Assembly (NCBI RefSeq): GCF_031844845.1
Contig: NZ_JAVRMB020000007.1
Span: forward strand, 1 to 64,000
DNA from: Endozoicomonas sp031844845
Lineage (GTDB): Bacteria > Pseudomonadota > Gammaproteobacteria > Pseudomonadales > Endozoicomonadaceae
Reading direction: 5' to 3'
DNA length: 64,000 bases
The notes below the pieces were generated by a model. The model was not told the DNA's origin. It did no database searches and saw only the letters and a program-made list of their open reading frames with translations. Position 1 is the first letter of the stretch. Every line of letters starts with the position of its first letter. The position numbers and the translations under genes were made by a program. Below are positions 51,545-60,696 of the stretch, piece after piece.

Positions 51545-51874
51545 ATGTGTAAACCGCAACCAGCATCAAGTATTGGCGGAGTCGGTTATTCTTCACCTCA
51601 TACAAAAACGGGCAGCTCCTCAGGGGGAATGTTTGGTTTAAAGAAAGTGGTTAAATCGTTTACCGAGACCGTGAAAGGTCTTCGTGACTGGGTTAGTAAA
51701 GCACCCAGTAAACCGATGAAAGCATTTCGAATCGTTGTACTTGCTGGTATGGCCGTTGGAGCTGTCCTTCTGGGAGTCGCTGCAGTAAAGGTAGTGCCCT
51801 GGGTTATTGCCGGAGGAGTACTGATTGGTGGGGGTTGTCTTATTTACCGCTATACGCGTTCGAATCCTGCGTAA
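51545..51874 (+). CDS. Small membrane protein of unknown function
   Basis: 109 residues. A Ser/Gly-rich N-terminus, an amphipathic helix (LKKVVKSFTETVKGL), then two close membrane helices (about 63-82 and 85-101). AAAAGGAG sits eight bases before the ATG, so translation is likely. No family recognised. Followed by a 15-base hairpin (51893), so probably monocistronic. Confidence 0.6.
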   Translation: MCKPQPASSIGGVGYSSPHTKTGSSSGGMFGLKKVVKSFTETVKGLRDWVSKAPSKPMKAFRIVVLAGMAVGAVLLGVAAVKVVPWVIAGGVLIGGGCLIYRYTRSNPA

Positions 51875-51892
51875 CAGACTGCTCATCTAGTG

Positions 51893-51924
51893 AGCTATTG
51901 TTGATAACTTTATCAACAATAGCT
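51893..51924 (+). terminator. 15-base perfect hairpin after the small membrane protein gene
   Basis: AGCTATTGTTGATAA and its complement TTATCAACAATAGCT with a minimal CT loop, 18 bases after the stop at 51874. No long T run follows (CCTTACCTTCTGATTTT), so termination is likely but not certain. Confidence 0.55.
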
Positions 51925-51997
51925 CCTTACCTTCTGATTTTGCTAATATTCCGTTTTAATTTCCCCTGGCCTGTTAAGGCTTTCAGATGAGAAATCA

Positions 51998-52735
51998 ATG
52001 AATAATGATGTAGTGTTTGGCCTGCATGCGGTGCAGAGCCTGTTTGAAAAATCGCCTGAAAGAGTGCTTGAATTGCAGATTCAAAAAGGGCGAACGGATA
52101 AACGAATTAATGCGCTGGTTGATCAGGCCCGGGATCAGGGCGTTTCGGTAAAGTTTGTTGAACGAAGTCGCCTTGATGCCAAAGTGGAGGGGGTTCATCA
52201 GGGGATCCTGGCGAAAGTGTCTGCTGCCCGGGTCTACAGAGAAGAAGATCTGGAAGATATTCTGGATGGTATGGATGTGCCTCCCTTTCTGTTGATTCTT
52301 GATGGCATTACTGACCCTCATAACCTGGGCGCCTGTTTGCGAACCGCTGATGCTGCGGGTGTTCATGCCGTGATAATACCAAAAGACAATTCCGCTTCTC
52401 TGAATGCAACGGCCAGCAAGGTGGCCTGTGGGGCTGCCGACAATGTACCACTGATCCAGGTAACCAACCTGGCACGCACCATGGAATGGTTGAAGGAACG
52501 GGGTATCTGGATGTTTGGTACCGCAGGAGAAAGTTCCACCAATATCTATCAGTCTGATTTAAAGGGGCCGCTGGCTCTGGTGATGGGTGCTGAAGGAAAA
52601 GGCATGCGTCGTTTGACAAGAGATCTGTGTGACTCTTTGATCTTCATTCCAATGGCCGGTTCAGTCAGTAGTCTTAACGTTTCTGTGGCAACTGGCGTGT
52701 GTCTTTTTGAGGCGGTCAGACAACGGCGTCCTTAA
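51998..52735 (+). CDS. rlmB: 23S rRNA (guanosine-2'-O-)-methyltransferase RlmB
   Basis: 245-residue SPOUT enzyme for Gm2251. The N-terminal L30e-like domain (LHAVQSLFEKSPERV) is followed by the SpoU core: DGITDPHNLGACLRTADAAG, VMGAEGKGMRRL and PMAGSVSSLNVSVATGVCLFE, which form the knotted AdoMet site. In relatives it directly follows rnr; here a 3.4-kb block separates them. The stop is flush with a palindromic repeat. Confidence 0.95.
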   Translation: MNNDVVFGLHAVQSLFEKSPERVLELQIQKGRTDKRINALVDQARDQGVSVKFVERSRLDAKVEGVHQGILAKVSAARVYREEDLEDILDGMDVPPFLLILDGITDPHNLGACLRTADAAGVHAVIIPKDNSASLNATASKVACGAADNVPLIQVTNLARTMEWLKERGIWMFGTAGESSTNIYQSDLKGPLALVMGAEGKGMRRLTRDLCDSLIFIPMAGSVSSLNVSVATGVCLFEAVRQRRP

Positions 52736-52825
52736 ACGTTGTCCGCAGTCTGCAGTCCGTTATCCGCACAAGCGCAAGCGTACCGACTTTTTCGGGCAAC
52801 GGGCAACGGACAGCGGACAGCGGTC
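52736..52825. repeat. G+C-rich palindromic repeat (heptad type)
   Basis: Left arm AACGTTGTCCGCAGTCTGCA..., turn GCACAAGCGCAAGCGTACC, right arm ...CGGGCAACGGGCAACGGACA. Same family as 16564 and 56740. It begins at the base after the rlmB stop codon. Confidence 0.75.
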
Positions 52826-52950
52826 TTTACGTCTGAACCCCCTTTTCTGAAAATTGTCATAGAGCCTGCAACGGAAACCCCGTTATCCTGATATCCCGTA
52901 TTTATACGCATTATTCATATTGAGAATATAAACAGAAATAAATTGACGTA

Positions 52951-52992
52951 AACATATAAACACACGAACATATAAACAATGGTTTATATGTT
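52951..52992. promoter_or_regulatory. Operator-like repeats upstream of zntA
   Basis: AACATATAAAC occurs at 52951 and 52967 and as its exact inverse GTTTATATGTT at 52982-52992. The second and third form a perfect 11-4-11 palindrome centred 37 bases before the start codon; a shorter TATAAAC is at 52926. Spacing of about one-and-a-half helical turns between copies suggests a multimeric repressor or activator site, e.g. of an ArsR/SmtB-type metal sensor. No regulator gene is adjacent. Confidence 0.55.
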
Positions 52993-53016
52993 AAGTTTTA
53001 TATTGATGAGGCAAAT

Positions 53017-55197
53017 ATGAACGGCTCTGAGTCACATCATGATCACGGTCATGCTGGTACCTGCAAACACAGTTCTGGTCAGGCCGCAGCCTCCGTTGCC
53101 ATGGCTGCTGAAGGTGTCATTCGCGAAAAATGGTTTATCCACGGTATGGATTGTGCCAGTTGTGCCCGGAAAATTGAAAATGCCCTGTCGACGCTTGAGG
53201 GTGTCAGCCAGGCAAGGGTTGCCTTCGCCACCGAACGTCTGCTGGTTGACATGGACTCTGCTGAGGTTGCCAAAGCGGTTGAAGCTCGGGTAAAAAATCT
53301 GGGTTTTCGATTGGAAAGTTCCGACGCGCCCAGTGAAGAAGAGCCCCTGTGGAAGTCTCATTCAACCGTTGTTTTACTCACCACTCTGACCCTCATCGCC
53401 ACTCTGGCTACGCTGATTGATCCGGAGATGGGTCGAATTGCATTTTATGCGGCAACGGCCATCGGGGTGGTGCCATTTGCCCGAAAGTCCTTTACTCAAG
53501 CCAGAAGTGGCACCTGGTTTGGTATTGAAAGCCTGATGACCGTCGCGGCGGTTGGCGCCCTGACACTGGGGGAAAATGTTGAGGCCATGCTGGTTCTTTT
53601 CCTATTTTCATTAGGGGAACTGCTGGAGGGGTTTGCCGCACGGCGAGCCCGGGCGGGTGTCAAGAGTCTGATGAACCTGACGCCGGATACCGCCACCCGG
53701 ATTGAAAACCATCAGCGGGTTGAACATGTGCCTGCCGAGTTTCTCCTGCGCGGCGACATTATTGAAGTACGCCCGGGTGATCGTCTGCCCGTGGATGGCA
53801 CTGTCATTTCAAACCTGGGGGTTTTTGATGAGAGCGCCCTGACCGGCGAATCGATGCCTGTTACCCGGGGAACGGGTGAAAAGATCATGGCCGGTTGCCT
53901 GGTGGTTAATCAGGTGGTTCGTCTGGAAGTGACCTCTGAGCCCGGTAAAAATGCCATTGACCGCATTATTCAACTGATTGAGGAAGCGGAAGAGCGTCGG
54001 GCACCCATTGCCCGTTTGATTGATACCTTCAGCGGCTGGTATACACCGCTGGTGATGGGTATTGCCGCACTGGTGGCGGTGGTTCCACCCCTGTTGCTGG
54101 GCGCTGCCTGGGAGCCCTGGCTTTATAAAGCCCTGACACTCCTGCTGATCGCCTGCCCCTGTGCGCTGGTGGTTTCTATTCCTGCGGCGGTGACCTCGGC
54201 CCTGGCAGCAGCCACACGTTTTGGCGCTCTGATAAAAGGGGGGGCGGCACTGGAACAGCTTCGTCTGGTTAAACTGCTGGCGTTTGATAAAACCGGCACC
54301 CTGACGGAAGGCAAGCCCCAGGTGACCGTGATTGAACCGGTCAGTGTGGATGACGATACGCTGATTTCTCTGGCAGCATCGGTGGAGCAGGGTTCCAGCC
54401 ATCCGCTGGCCAAAGCGATTATTGATGCCGCCAGGGAGCGTGGACTGTGGATACCGGAGGCACAAGAGGTCAGGGTATTGGCAGGGAAGGGGGTTGAAGG
54501 TGAAGTCGACGGGCAGGTGGTCAGAATTCTTGCGCCACGGCATGTAACGCAAAAGATGCTGGCAACGCATGATCTGGGTAGCCTCATTGAACAACATGAA
54601 TCGGCAGGCAATACCGTCGTCGTCGTTCTGGATGACGACAAAGTACTCGGTCTGATTGGTCTGGCGGATACCTTGCGGGAAGATGCGGCAGAGGCCATTG
54701 CCAGCCTGAAAGCCATTGGGGTCGACAGTGTTATGTTGACCGGTGATAACCAGCGTGCCGCGGCAGCCATTGCCGGTAAACTGGGCATTGAATTTAAGGC
54801 TGAGCTGTTACCGGAAGATAAGGTGCTGGCTATTCAGGCACTGCAGGCCAAAAACCAGGGTGCGGTGGCCATGGTGGGCGATGGTATCAATGATGCCCCG
54901 GCACTAAAGGCCGCTGAACTCGGGATTGCCATGGGCCGAGGCAGTGATGTGGCGCTGGAAACTGCGGATGCGGCACTGACCCACGAACGTCTGCCAGAGC
55001 TGGCCAGAATGATTCGGTTGTCACAGCGCACCGCAAGGATTACCCGTCAGAACATTATGCTGGCGCTGGGTATTAATACCTTCTTCCTGTTAACCACGTT
55101 GTTTGGCGTGACCGGTTTAATGGCAGCGGTGCTGTCGGATGCCGGTGGTACTGTTTTGGTGACGTTGAATGCATTGAGACTGATGCGCAGTAAATGA
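53017..55197 (+). CDS. zntA: Zn/Cd/Pb-exporting P1B-type ATPase
   Basis: 726 residues. A His-rich N-terminus (SHHDHGHAGTCKH) and one HMA domain with GMDCASC (43-49) bind metal. Eight membrane helices are expected. The transmembrane metal site CPC is at 380-382 (ACPCALVVS), the phosphorylated Asp424 is in DKTGTLTEG, followed by HPLAKAII and MVGDGINDAPALKAA. CPC plus this context is the Zn/Cd/Pb group rather than Cu-ATPases (no second HMA). It stands alone behind a repeat-rich operator and is followed by a weak hairpin. Confidence 0.92.
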   Translation: MNGSESHHDHGHAGTCKHSSGQAAASVAMAAEGVIREKWFIHGMDCASCARKIENALSTLEGVSQARVAFATERLLVDMDSAEVAKAVEARVKNLGFRLESSDAPSEEEPLWKSHSTVVLLTTLTLIATLATLIDPEMGRIAFYAATAIGVVPFARKSFTQARSGTWFGIESLMTVAAVGALTLGENVEAMLVLFLFSLGELLEGFAARRARAGVKSLMNLTPDTATRIENHQRVEHVPAEFLLRGDIIEVRPGDRLPVDGTVISNLGVFDESALTGESMPVTRGTGEKIMAGCLVVNQVVRLEVTSEPGKNAIDRIIQLIEEAEERRAPIARLIDTFSGWYTPLVMGIAALVAVVPPLLLGAAWEPWLYKALTLLLIACPCALVVSIPAAVTSALAAATRFGALIKGGAALEQLRLVKLLAFDKTGTLTEGKPQVTVIEPVSVDDDTLISLAASVEQGSSHPLAKAIIDAARERGLWIPEAQEVRVLAGKGVEGEVDGQVVRILAPRHVTQKMLATHDLGSLIEQHESAGNTVVVVLDDDKVLGLIGLADTLREDAAEAIASLKAIGVDSVMLTGDNQRAAAAIAGKLGIEFKAELLPEDKVLAIQALQAKNQGAVAMVGDGINDAPALKAAELGIAMGRGSDVALETADAALTHERLPELARMIRLSQRTARITRQNIMLALGINTFFLLTTLFGVTGLMAAVLSDAGGTVLVTLNALRLMRSK

Positions 55198-55217
55198 TAT
55201 TGCGTAATGAATCGTAG

Positions 55218-55238
55218 CCTGTCGGGTCAACCGGCAGG
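55218..55238 (+). terminator. Hairpin after zntA
   Basis: CCTGTCGG and CCGGCAGG pair over eight positions (one G-U) with a GTCAA loop, 20 bases after the stop, followed by TTATACCATTTC. Confidence 0.5.
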
Positions 55239-55620
55239 TTATACCATTTCACCTTCTAACTATGGGCTGCGCAGCCATTTTGATGAAGCTCCTCGCCATA
55301 GCTAATACCCATTTTGAGTTCTTCTTGAGCACTGGCCAGCCATTTCTATACGGGTTGGAGGTGGATACGAATTACTGACTCATTAATAGGAATTAAATAT
55401 GTCTGATGAATCATTTTTATATTCAAAATAAGAATAATAAGTGGTTATTACTCCCTTTAAGTTTCATCACAAAGACCAAAGTCCAATACCCAGACTCTTC
55501 AGTCATGCTTATAGTGTTTGAGATATAGCGTAAAACATTTATTCGCTGCTGCTCAAGCAGTCTTGGAGTCTAGTCAAGTCCAATAATCATGCAAAAGGAA
55601 TTCGTTACCGGGGAGGGTTT
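55239..55620. other. Gap before psd without a gene
   Basis: About 380 bases with no ORF, tRNA or clear repeat. Immediately before psd the ribosome-binding site GGGGAGGG (about 55610-55617) is strong. The stretch at 55380-55450 is AT-rich and may hold the promoter. Confidence 0.4.
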
Positions 55621-56703
55621 ATGGCATCACCAATAAACATATTTTCAGGTAGTGGTGCCGGTATGCCTGGTACAGCCCCGTGTCGCGATAAACAGCTTCC
55701 GGTCACCAAAACTGTATCCCGACAAGGCTATCCCCTCCGGGTTGCTACCCATAAGCTAGCGACGCTGAGAGGCAGGTGCATAAAACCTCTCAAGAAATTA
55801 CGGATTAAAAGGCGTGCTTATTCAATACGGAAGGTGATGGCCAAACGTACAGAAAAACTGACCATTAAACTTCAGATGAAGCTGCCACACAAAGCCTGCT
55901 CGAAACTGTTTGGAAAAATAGCAGATTGTACAAACAGACCCATTAAAAACTGGCTCATCCGCAAGTTTGTCTGGATGCATAAAATTAATTTACAGGAAGC
56001 GGTGAAGAAAAAAGCAGCGGATTATAAGTGCTTCAATGAGTTCTTCACCCGTAAGCTGGAAAAAGGTGCGAGGACTATTGCTTCAGAAGGCAAGGTTGCC
56101 TCACCGGTGGATGGTACAATCAGTGCGATAGGCGAGATTAAGGATGGCCAGCTTATCCAGGCTAAAGGACGTTCTTACACGGTACAGGAACTGCTGGGCG
56201 GGGATGAGCAGCTGGCCAGGGCCTTTATGGGGGGTAGCTATGCCAATATCTATTTATCCCCGGGGGATTATCACCGTTTTCATATGCCAGCGGTTGGAAC
56301 ATTGAAAAAAACCATCCACATACCGGGCAAGCTGTTTTCCGTCAGCCCCAAAGCCTCGAGAAACATTGATCGTTTGTTTGCCAGAAATGAGCGTCTCGTT
56401 TGTATTTTCGAAACAGCGCAGGGGCCAATGGCAATGATAATGGTCGGTGCGATTAACGTATCCAGCATTGAAACCGATTGGGCTGGTGGCGTTATCAAGC
56501 CTCGTAAAAAAGATGGGCCTTGTGTAACAAACTTCGACACAGAAAATAAAGAGTATAAAACCGGGGATGACCTTGGTGCATTCCGCATCGGCTCAACAGT
56601 GATCTGTCTTTTTGGTCAAGACAAAGTTGGTTGGCTGGAGAGTCTTGGCAGTGGTCAAAAAGTCAGGATGGGGCAAGAGATTGGTTCACTATTAACGCCT
56701 TAG
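55621..56703 (+). CDS. psd: Phosphatidylserine decarboxylase
   Basis: 360 residues. Makes phosphatidylethanolamine; the proenzyme self-cleaves at a Ser to form a pyruvoyl group. The core has ASPVDGTISAIGEI, YLSPGDYHRFHMP (catalytic His) and the cleavage site RIGSTVICLFG with Ser325, leaving an alpha chain of 36 residues. The N-terminus is extended by ~70 basic residues (RIKRRAYSIRKVMAKR) relative to E. coli. The TAG stop lies within the terminal repeat of a family A element. In E. coli psd sits near rsgA/orn; here it is alone. Confidence 0.88.
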   Translation: MASPINIFSGSGAGMPGTAPCRDKQLPVTKTVSRQGYPLRVATHKLATLRGRCIKPLKKLRIKRRAYSIRKVMAKRTEKLTIKLQMKLPHKACSKLFGKIADCTNRPIKNWLIRKFVWMHKINLQEAVKKKAADYKCFNEFFTRKLEKGARTIASEGKVASPVDGTISAIGEIKDGQLIQAKGRSYTVQELLGGDEQLARAFMGGSYANIYLSPGDYHRFHMPAVGTLKKTIHIPGKLFSVSPKASRNIDRLFARNERLVCIFETAQGPMAMIMVGAINVSSIETDWAGGVIKPRKKDGPCVTNFDTENKEYKTGDDLGAFRIGSTVICLFGQDKVGWLESLGSGQKVRMGQEIGSLLTP

Positions 56704-56802
56704 GAATCGTCCTTAAATAACTTTCCCATTTCAACGAACGCTGCCCGAAAAAGCCAGAGCCGCTTTTGCGGGTAGCGGGCGGCGGGTAGCGGGCAACGGC
56801 CT
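56702..56802. mobile_element. Family A element with heptad interior between psd and tamB
   Basis: Begins TAGGAATCGTCCTTAAATAA, the family A terminal sequence, then AACGAACGCTGCCCGAAAAAG, turn, and a right arm of clear 7-base repeats (GGGTAGC GGGCGGC GGGTAGC GGGCAAC). It fills exactly the space between the convergent stops of psd and tamB. Confidence 0.75.
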
Positions 56803-59800
56803 TTATTTTCCGGTTTCAATTTTGAATTGATAGAAGAGATCAATAGCCTGAGAAATGCCGCTCACTGCCTGAAGATACAGCCGGGGCATTAATTCATAAC
56901 GCACTTTGACTTCAGCGATGGAGTTAAAAACGCCCGCACCGTATTGAACCCGAAGGCCAGGGGCAATGGTGCCGCCAATGGTGACTTGAGTATCGTCACC
57001 ACTTCCCTGGGTATCGAGAGTGACATCAGACAGACCTATCTTTTCACCGATCGTTGTTACTACGCCTCCGAATTGACTGACGCCAAAGCCAATCAACATG
57101 GATTGCACGGCGGAACTGTCGCCAGATTCTTCCAGACCCCGACCCCTTAGCAAGTAAGACCACTGCTCCTGTTGCGACATGGAAGGGTCGGAATAGATGG
57201 AGAATTCAGGCCGGGTTGGAGGCCCGCTTACCTGAATACCTACAGTGACATCGTCTTCTATACTTTCCGGGTTTCGAATGGCGTTCACCGCAAGATAAGG
57301 GCTGGAGAGTGGGCCGGAGAAAATGATGTTTCCCTCTTTAATCAGCAGGTCCTGACCCAACTGATGATAACGCCCGTTGATAAGCTGAATGGAACCATCA
57401 GCAACCAGTGGTTTGGCGGGTTGCTGAACCAGTAGTAAATGACCACCCAGGTCTGATTTCAGGCCATAGGCGTTAATTTTGATGTCTTTGCCTGATTCGA
57501 CGCTGACATCCATAGAAAATGGCGGACCCGCCTGAATCAGGGGGGCTTTGGTTCCCGGGGTGATAATCACAACATCGGCAGAGGGGGTAACCGCCTGTTT
57601 TGGCAGTTGTTTGATTCTGACCCTTGCCCAGGGAATGGTGATTTTTCCGGTCAGGGTTTGAGTGTCTCCAAGGGTCAGCTTCAGGTCGGGGGATGCTTTT
57701 AGCTGTAGTATTCCGGGGACTTTGGCTTCAAGGTTTTGCCCTTTTATTTCAATAACACCGGTAGGCGGCATCTGTTGCCAGTCAAGGAGGCCTGACAGCG
57801 TCATTTCACCATTACCCACTTTCATGCCACCACTGACCTTGCCCTTAGTACCATCCACAGTAAGCACGGTGACCAGATTACTGACTTTCACCATTTCCTG
57901 CCGGGCGACCATCTGCCCCTGGCTGAGCTCCAGTCTGCCGAACAGTAAGGGCTCTTTCAGTGTTCCACCCAGGCGGGTGTCAGCCGTCAAAACGCCATCA
58001 ATATTATTAATGTCCGGGATCAGGGGTTGCAGGAAGTACAGGCGCATATCCTGCAGATTGGCTTGCCCACTGAGCTTCTGATCACCTTGTATGTTGTCGA
58101 TGGCCAGATTGATATGGGCGGCTCCCAGTTGTTTTGATTGAAAATCAAATCGGGCCGTCAGGTCATCTTCATTCAATGTGATGGCTGTGGAGAGCTGCTG
58201 GTATTTCACAGAAACCGGGTTGTCTGAGTTGCTGACAACCTCTCCGGGAGTGGTTTGAATCTGCAGGTGAGCGATGGGCTGGCCACCATCCCATTGAATA
58301 TCACCATTGCCAGAAAGTATGGCTTTCCAGGAAAGGTTGCCGGGTAAAAACGGGTTCAGGCTGGAAAGGTTGAAGTCTGACAGCTGAAAGCGTGTGGTGC
58401 CGTGACTGGCTGAAAATTGTGAGGCATCGACACAGAACCTGGCCGGTTTGGCAAGCCAGCATTGATCGGTCAGTTCTACGTCTCCCGTCGTGTTCAGTAG
58501 AATAGCCACGGGTTTTTCCAGGGACCAGTCATCCACGGGCGTGACGATTCGGGCACTGGCTAACTGCCCCTGCCACTGGCCACTTTTTTTCCCATGAGGC
58601 TTCTCTGAAACGCCTTGCCAAACGCCTTTAATCAGTAGCTCACCGGATACCGGTTCACCCTGAGACTTGAACGCTATTTGATGATTCTGTTCATTGCCAC
58701 TGGCGGTCAGTACCAGCTGCTGCAGTTGAATGCTACCGTTGTTTAATGCACCCACTTCGACACGGGCTTTACCTGCTAACCGTGTTGTTTTGGTCAATTC
58801 ACCATTAATCTGCAACCGGGTGACGCTGGTCTGTTGAAAGTTAATGGACGGACTGTCAAAACCAAAAGATAACGTTGGCTGTTTATCACTCCCCGTCAGT
58901 TGGAAGTTGCCTTGCAATGAGCCTTTCAAATCGGGAGTCAGTTCATCCAGTGCTTTTGCATCAAGACTGGCTTTCAGGGACAACTGCTCAGCGATTTGTC
59001 CGCTAATGCTCAAGCGGTTCTCTCCAAATGCGGCATAGAGGTTGTCAACGTTAACCTTGAAAGGTAACGCAGCCATGGGTCGAACTTGATTATCAGCCTC
59101 CAGCTTGCCAGTGGCGGCAACGGTTTTATTCAGTAATGAGCCGGTGACGTTGAGTTCCGGAACACTCAGCTGCCATGAGTCATTAATCATGGCAAAGTCA
59201 GTATTTATCTTGCCGTTCAGAGTGCCGGGAATATTGGGCAGCCACACCTCAGGCTTCAGCTGGGTGAGATGAATTTGCCCTTGCCAGTGAATCCCCTCTT
59301 TCCAGCTCACCTTTCCGGTCAGTTTCAGTGGCTTTTCTGAAAGGGTCGTTGCACCGACAGGGCTGACCGATAGCTCTTTTATAGTCAGCTGTTCCAGGCT
59401 GCCAGAGGATTGCAAGCTGAGCCGGGTGACGGGTTGTTCCGCCACTTTTACCGAGGTAGCCAGTGAGAGCTGGTACTGATTAAGGTTGCCAGTCATCTTG
59501 ATTAAGCCGTCGGAGGCTGAAAATCCGGGTGTTTCTTGTTGTAAAGGCCACTGTATCTTTGGCCACTTCAACGCGAAGTTTACCGGGAAGTTCGGGGCCA
59601 AAGGAGCCATATTTCCCTCAAGTGAGGTGTTGATTGCGCCTTGAGTGGAGAGTTGCAACTGTAGCTGGCTTAAATCTCCGGATGCCTTCAGGGATACTTC
59701 TTCCCCTTTAATGGCTGCCAGCTCAGGAATATTGAAATCATCGAGAATGGTGGCTTCCAGATTAAGGCTCAATGGATAATGTTCAGATAGCTGAATATGG

Positions 59801-60696
59801 CCGTCTAACAGGATATTTGCCCTGGTTTGATCCGCCTTAAGCTTCAGGTCTGTGATATGCGTCGCTTGCCAGTTGAAACTGAGCTCCAGCCTGTTGAGTA
59901 CTTCGTTGATTTCACCCTGCTGATAACGGGCATTCGTCAGCGTGAATTGTTCCAGGCGGATGGGAATCGGGAGCTTTATTTCCGGCAGTGTGACTGTTGA
60001 GAGGTCAATTCCTGTTGTTGGCTGCTTTTCGGGTGTTGAAGCCTTTATATTGGCGGTTGAGCCTTCCTGAGACGTTAACAGAATCTGAAGATTGTCTGCC
60101 AGCATCTCAGGAATAGATAGCTGGTTATCCTGCAAACGGGCGCTGGCTTCAAAGGTTTCCAGGGATATCCGGGTTCCGGCAATGGAGAAGTTAAAATTCT
60201 GGATATTGATCTGATTGATCAGAATATCCAGGGGGATATTGATGGTGGAAGCGGTTGTGGTAGATGCTGGTGGTTTTGTTTCTTCCGTTGCTGGCAGAAT
60301 CTCCAGATTCCCCCCTTTGACGTCGACCAGTTGGATGGGCAGCTCTTTTGATGTAAAGAACTTTCCAGGCTGCCACTTGAGCGTTACCTCGTCCGCCTGA
60401 AATGAAACCAGGTTGTCTTGCCATTGAAGATTCCTGATACTCCAGCCGGTCATCAACTGCCCTTCAGTCAGCTCACCACCGAGTGCCGGAAGGGCATTGT
60501 TCAGCTGCCGCCAGATAAAGGTATTACCAGTGTGGGTAAATAGCAGTAATGATGCCAGTAAGAGCACTATGACCAAAGAGCCAACCGTAACCAATACGAT
60601 TTTTCTTGCCAGAGACGCTTTTTTCACCGGATGTTGATCGGGTGCTTTGGGGGCAGTTGCCGCTCTTTCTGATTCACTGTTGTGAGAGCCACTCAT
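56803..60696 (-). CDS. tamB: Translocation and assembly module subunit TamB
   Basis: 1297 residues. One N-terminal membrane helix (IVLVTVGSLVIVLLLASLLLF, about 33-53) then a very long beta-rich AsmA/TamB-type groove spanning the periplasm, thought to carry lipids to the outer membrane and assist autotransporter assembly. The C-terminal DUF490/TamB domain includes LINGRYHQLGQDLLIKEGNI and SDPSMSQQEQWSYLLRGRG and ends LFYQFKIETGK. Its start overlaps the tamA stop by 4 bases. Confidence 0.93.
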   Translation of the reverse strand: MSGSHNSESERAATAPKAPDQHPVKKASLARKIVLVTVGSLVIVLLLASLLLFTHTGNTFIWRQLNNALPALGGELTEGQLMTGWSIRNLQWQDNLVSFQADEVTLKWQPGKFFTSKELPIQLVDVKGGNLEILPATEETKPPASTTTASTINIPLDILINQINIQNFNFSIAGTRISLETFEASARLQDNQLSIPEMLADNLQILLTSQEGSTANIKASTPEKQPTTGIDLSTVTLPEIKLPIPIRLEQFTLTNARYQQGEINEVLNRLELSFNWQATHITDLKLKADQTRANILLDGHIQLSEHYPLSLNLEATILDDFNIPELAAIKGEEVSLKASGDLSQLQLQLSTQGAINTSLEGNMAPLAPNFPVNFALKWPKIQWPLQQETPGFSASDGLIKMTGNLNQYQLSLATSVKVAEQPVTRLSLQSSGSLEQLTIKELSVSPVGATTLSEKPLKLTGKVSWKEGIHWQGQIHLTQLKPEVWLPNIPGTLNGKINTDFAMINDSWQLSVPELNVTGSLLNKTVAATGKLEADNQVRPMAALPFKVNVDNLYAAFGENRLSISGQIAEQLSLKASLDAKALDELTPDLKGSLQGNFQLTGSDKQPTLSFGFDSPSINFQQTSVTRLQINGELTKTTRLAGKARVEVGALNNGSIQLQQLVLTASGNEQNHQIAFKSQGEPVSGELLIKGVWQGVSEKPHGKKSGQWQGQLASARIVTPVDDWSLEKPVAILLNTTGDVELTDQCWLAKPARFCVDASQFSASHGTTRFQLSDFNLSSLNPFLPGNLSWKAILSGNGDIQWDGGQPIAHLQIQTTPGEVVSNSDNPVSVKYQQLSTAITLNEDDLTARFDFQSKQLGAAHINLAIDNIQGDQKLSGQANLQDMRLYFLQPLIPDINNIDGVLTADTRLGGTLKEPLLFGRLELSQGQMVARQEMVKVSNLVTVLTVDGTKGKVSGGMKVGNGEMTLSGLLDWQQMPPTGVIEIKGQNLEAKVPGILQLKASPDLKLTLGDTQTLTGKITIPWARVRIKQLPKQAVTPSADVVIITPGTKAPLIQAGPPFSMDVSVESGKDIKINAYGLKSDLGGHLLLVQQPAKPLVADGSIQLINGRYHQLGQDLLIKEGNIIFSGPLSSPYLAVNAIRNPESIEDDVTVGIQVSGPPTRPEFSIYSDPSMSQQEQWSYLLRGRGLEESGDSSAVQSMLIGFGVSQFGGVVTTIGEKIGLSDVTLDTQGSGDDTQVTIGGTIAPGLRVQYGAGVFNSIAEVKVRYELMPRLYLQAVSGISQAIDLFYQFKIETGK

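Noticed and set aside
53809..54788. Long minus-strand ORFs inside zntA
   Set aside because: They are shadows in a G+C-rich gene; the sense frame has every P-type ATPase motif.
14510..56802. Heptad palindromes as CRISPR repeats
   Set aside because: Copies are dispersed singly over 40 kb, with no spacers or cas genes.
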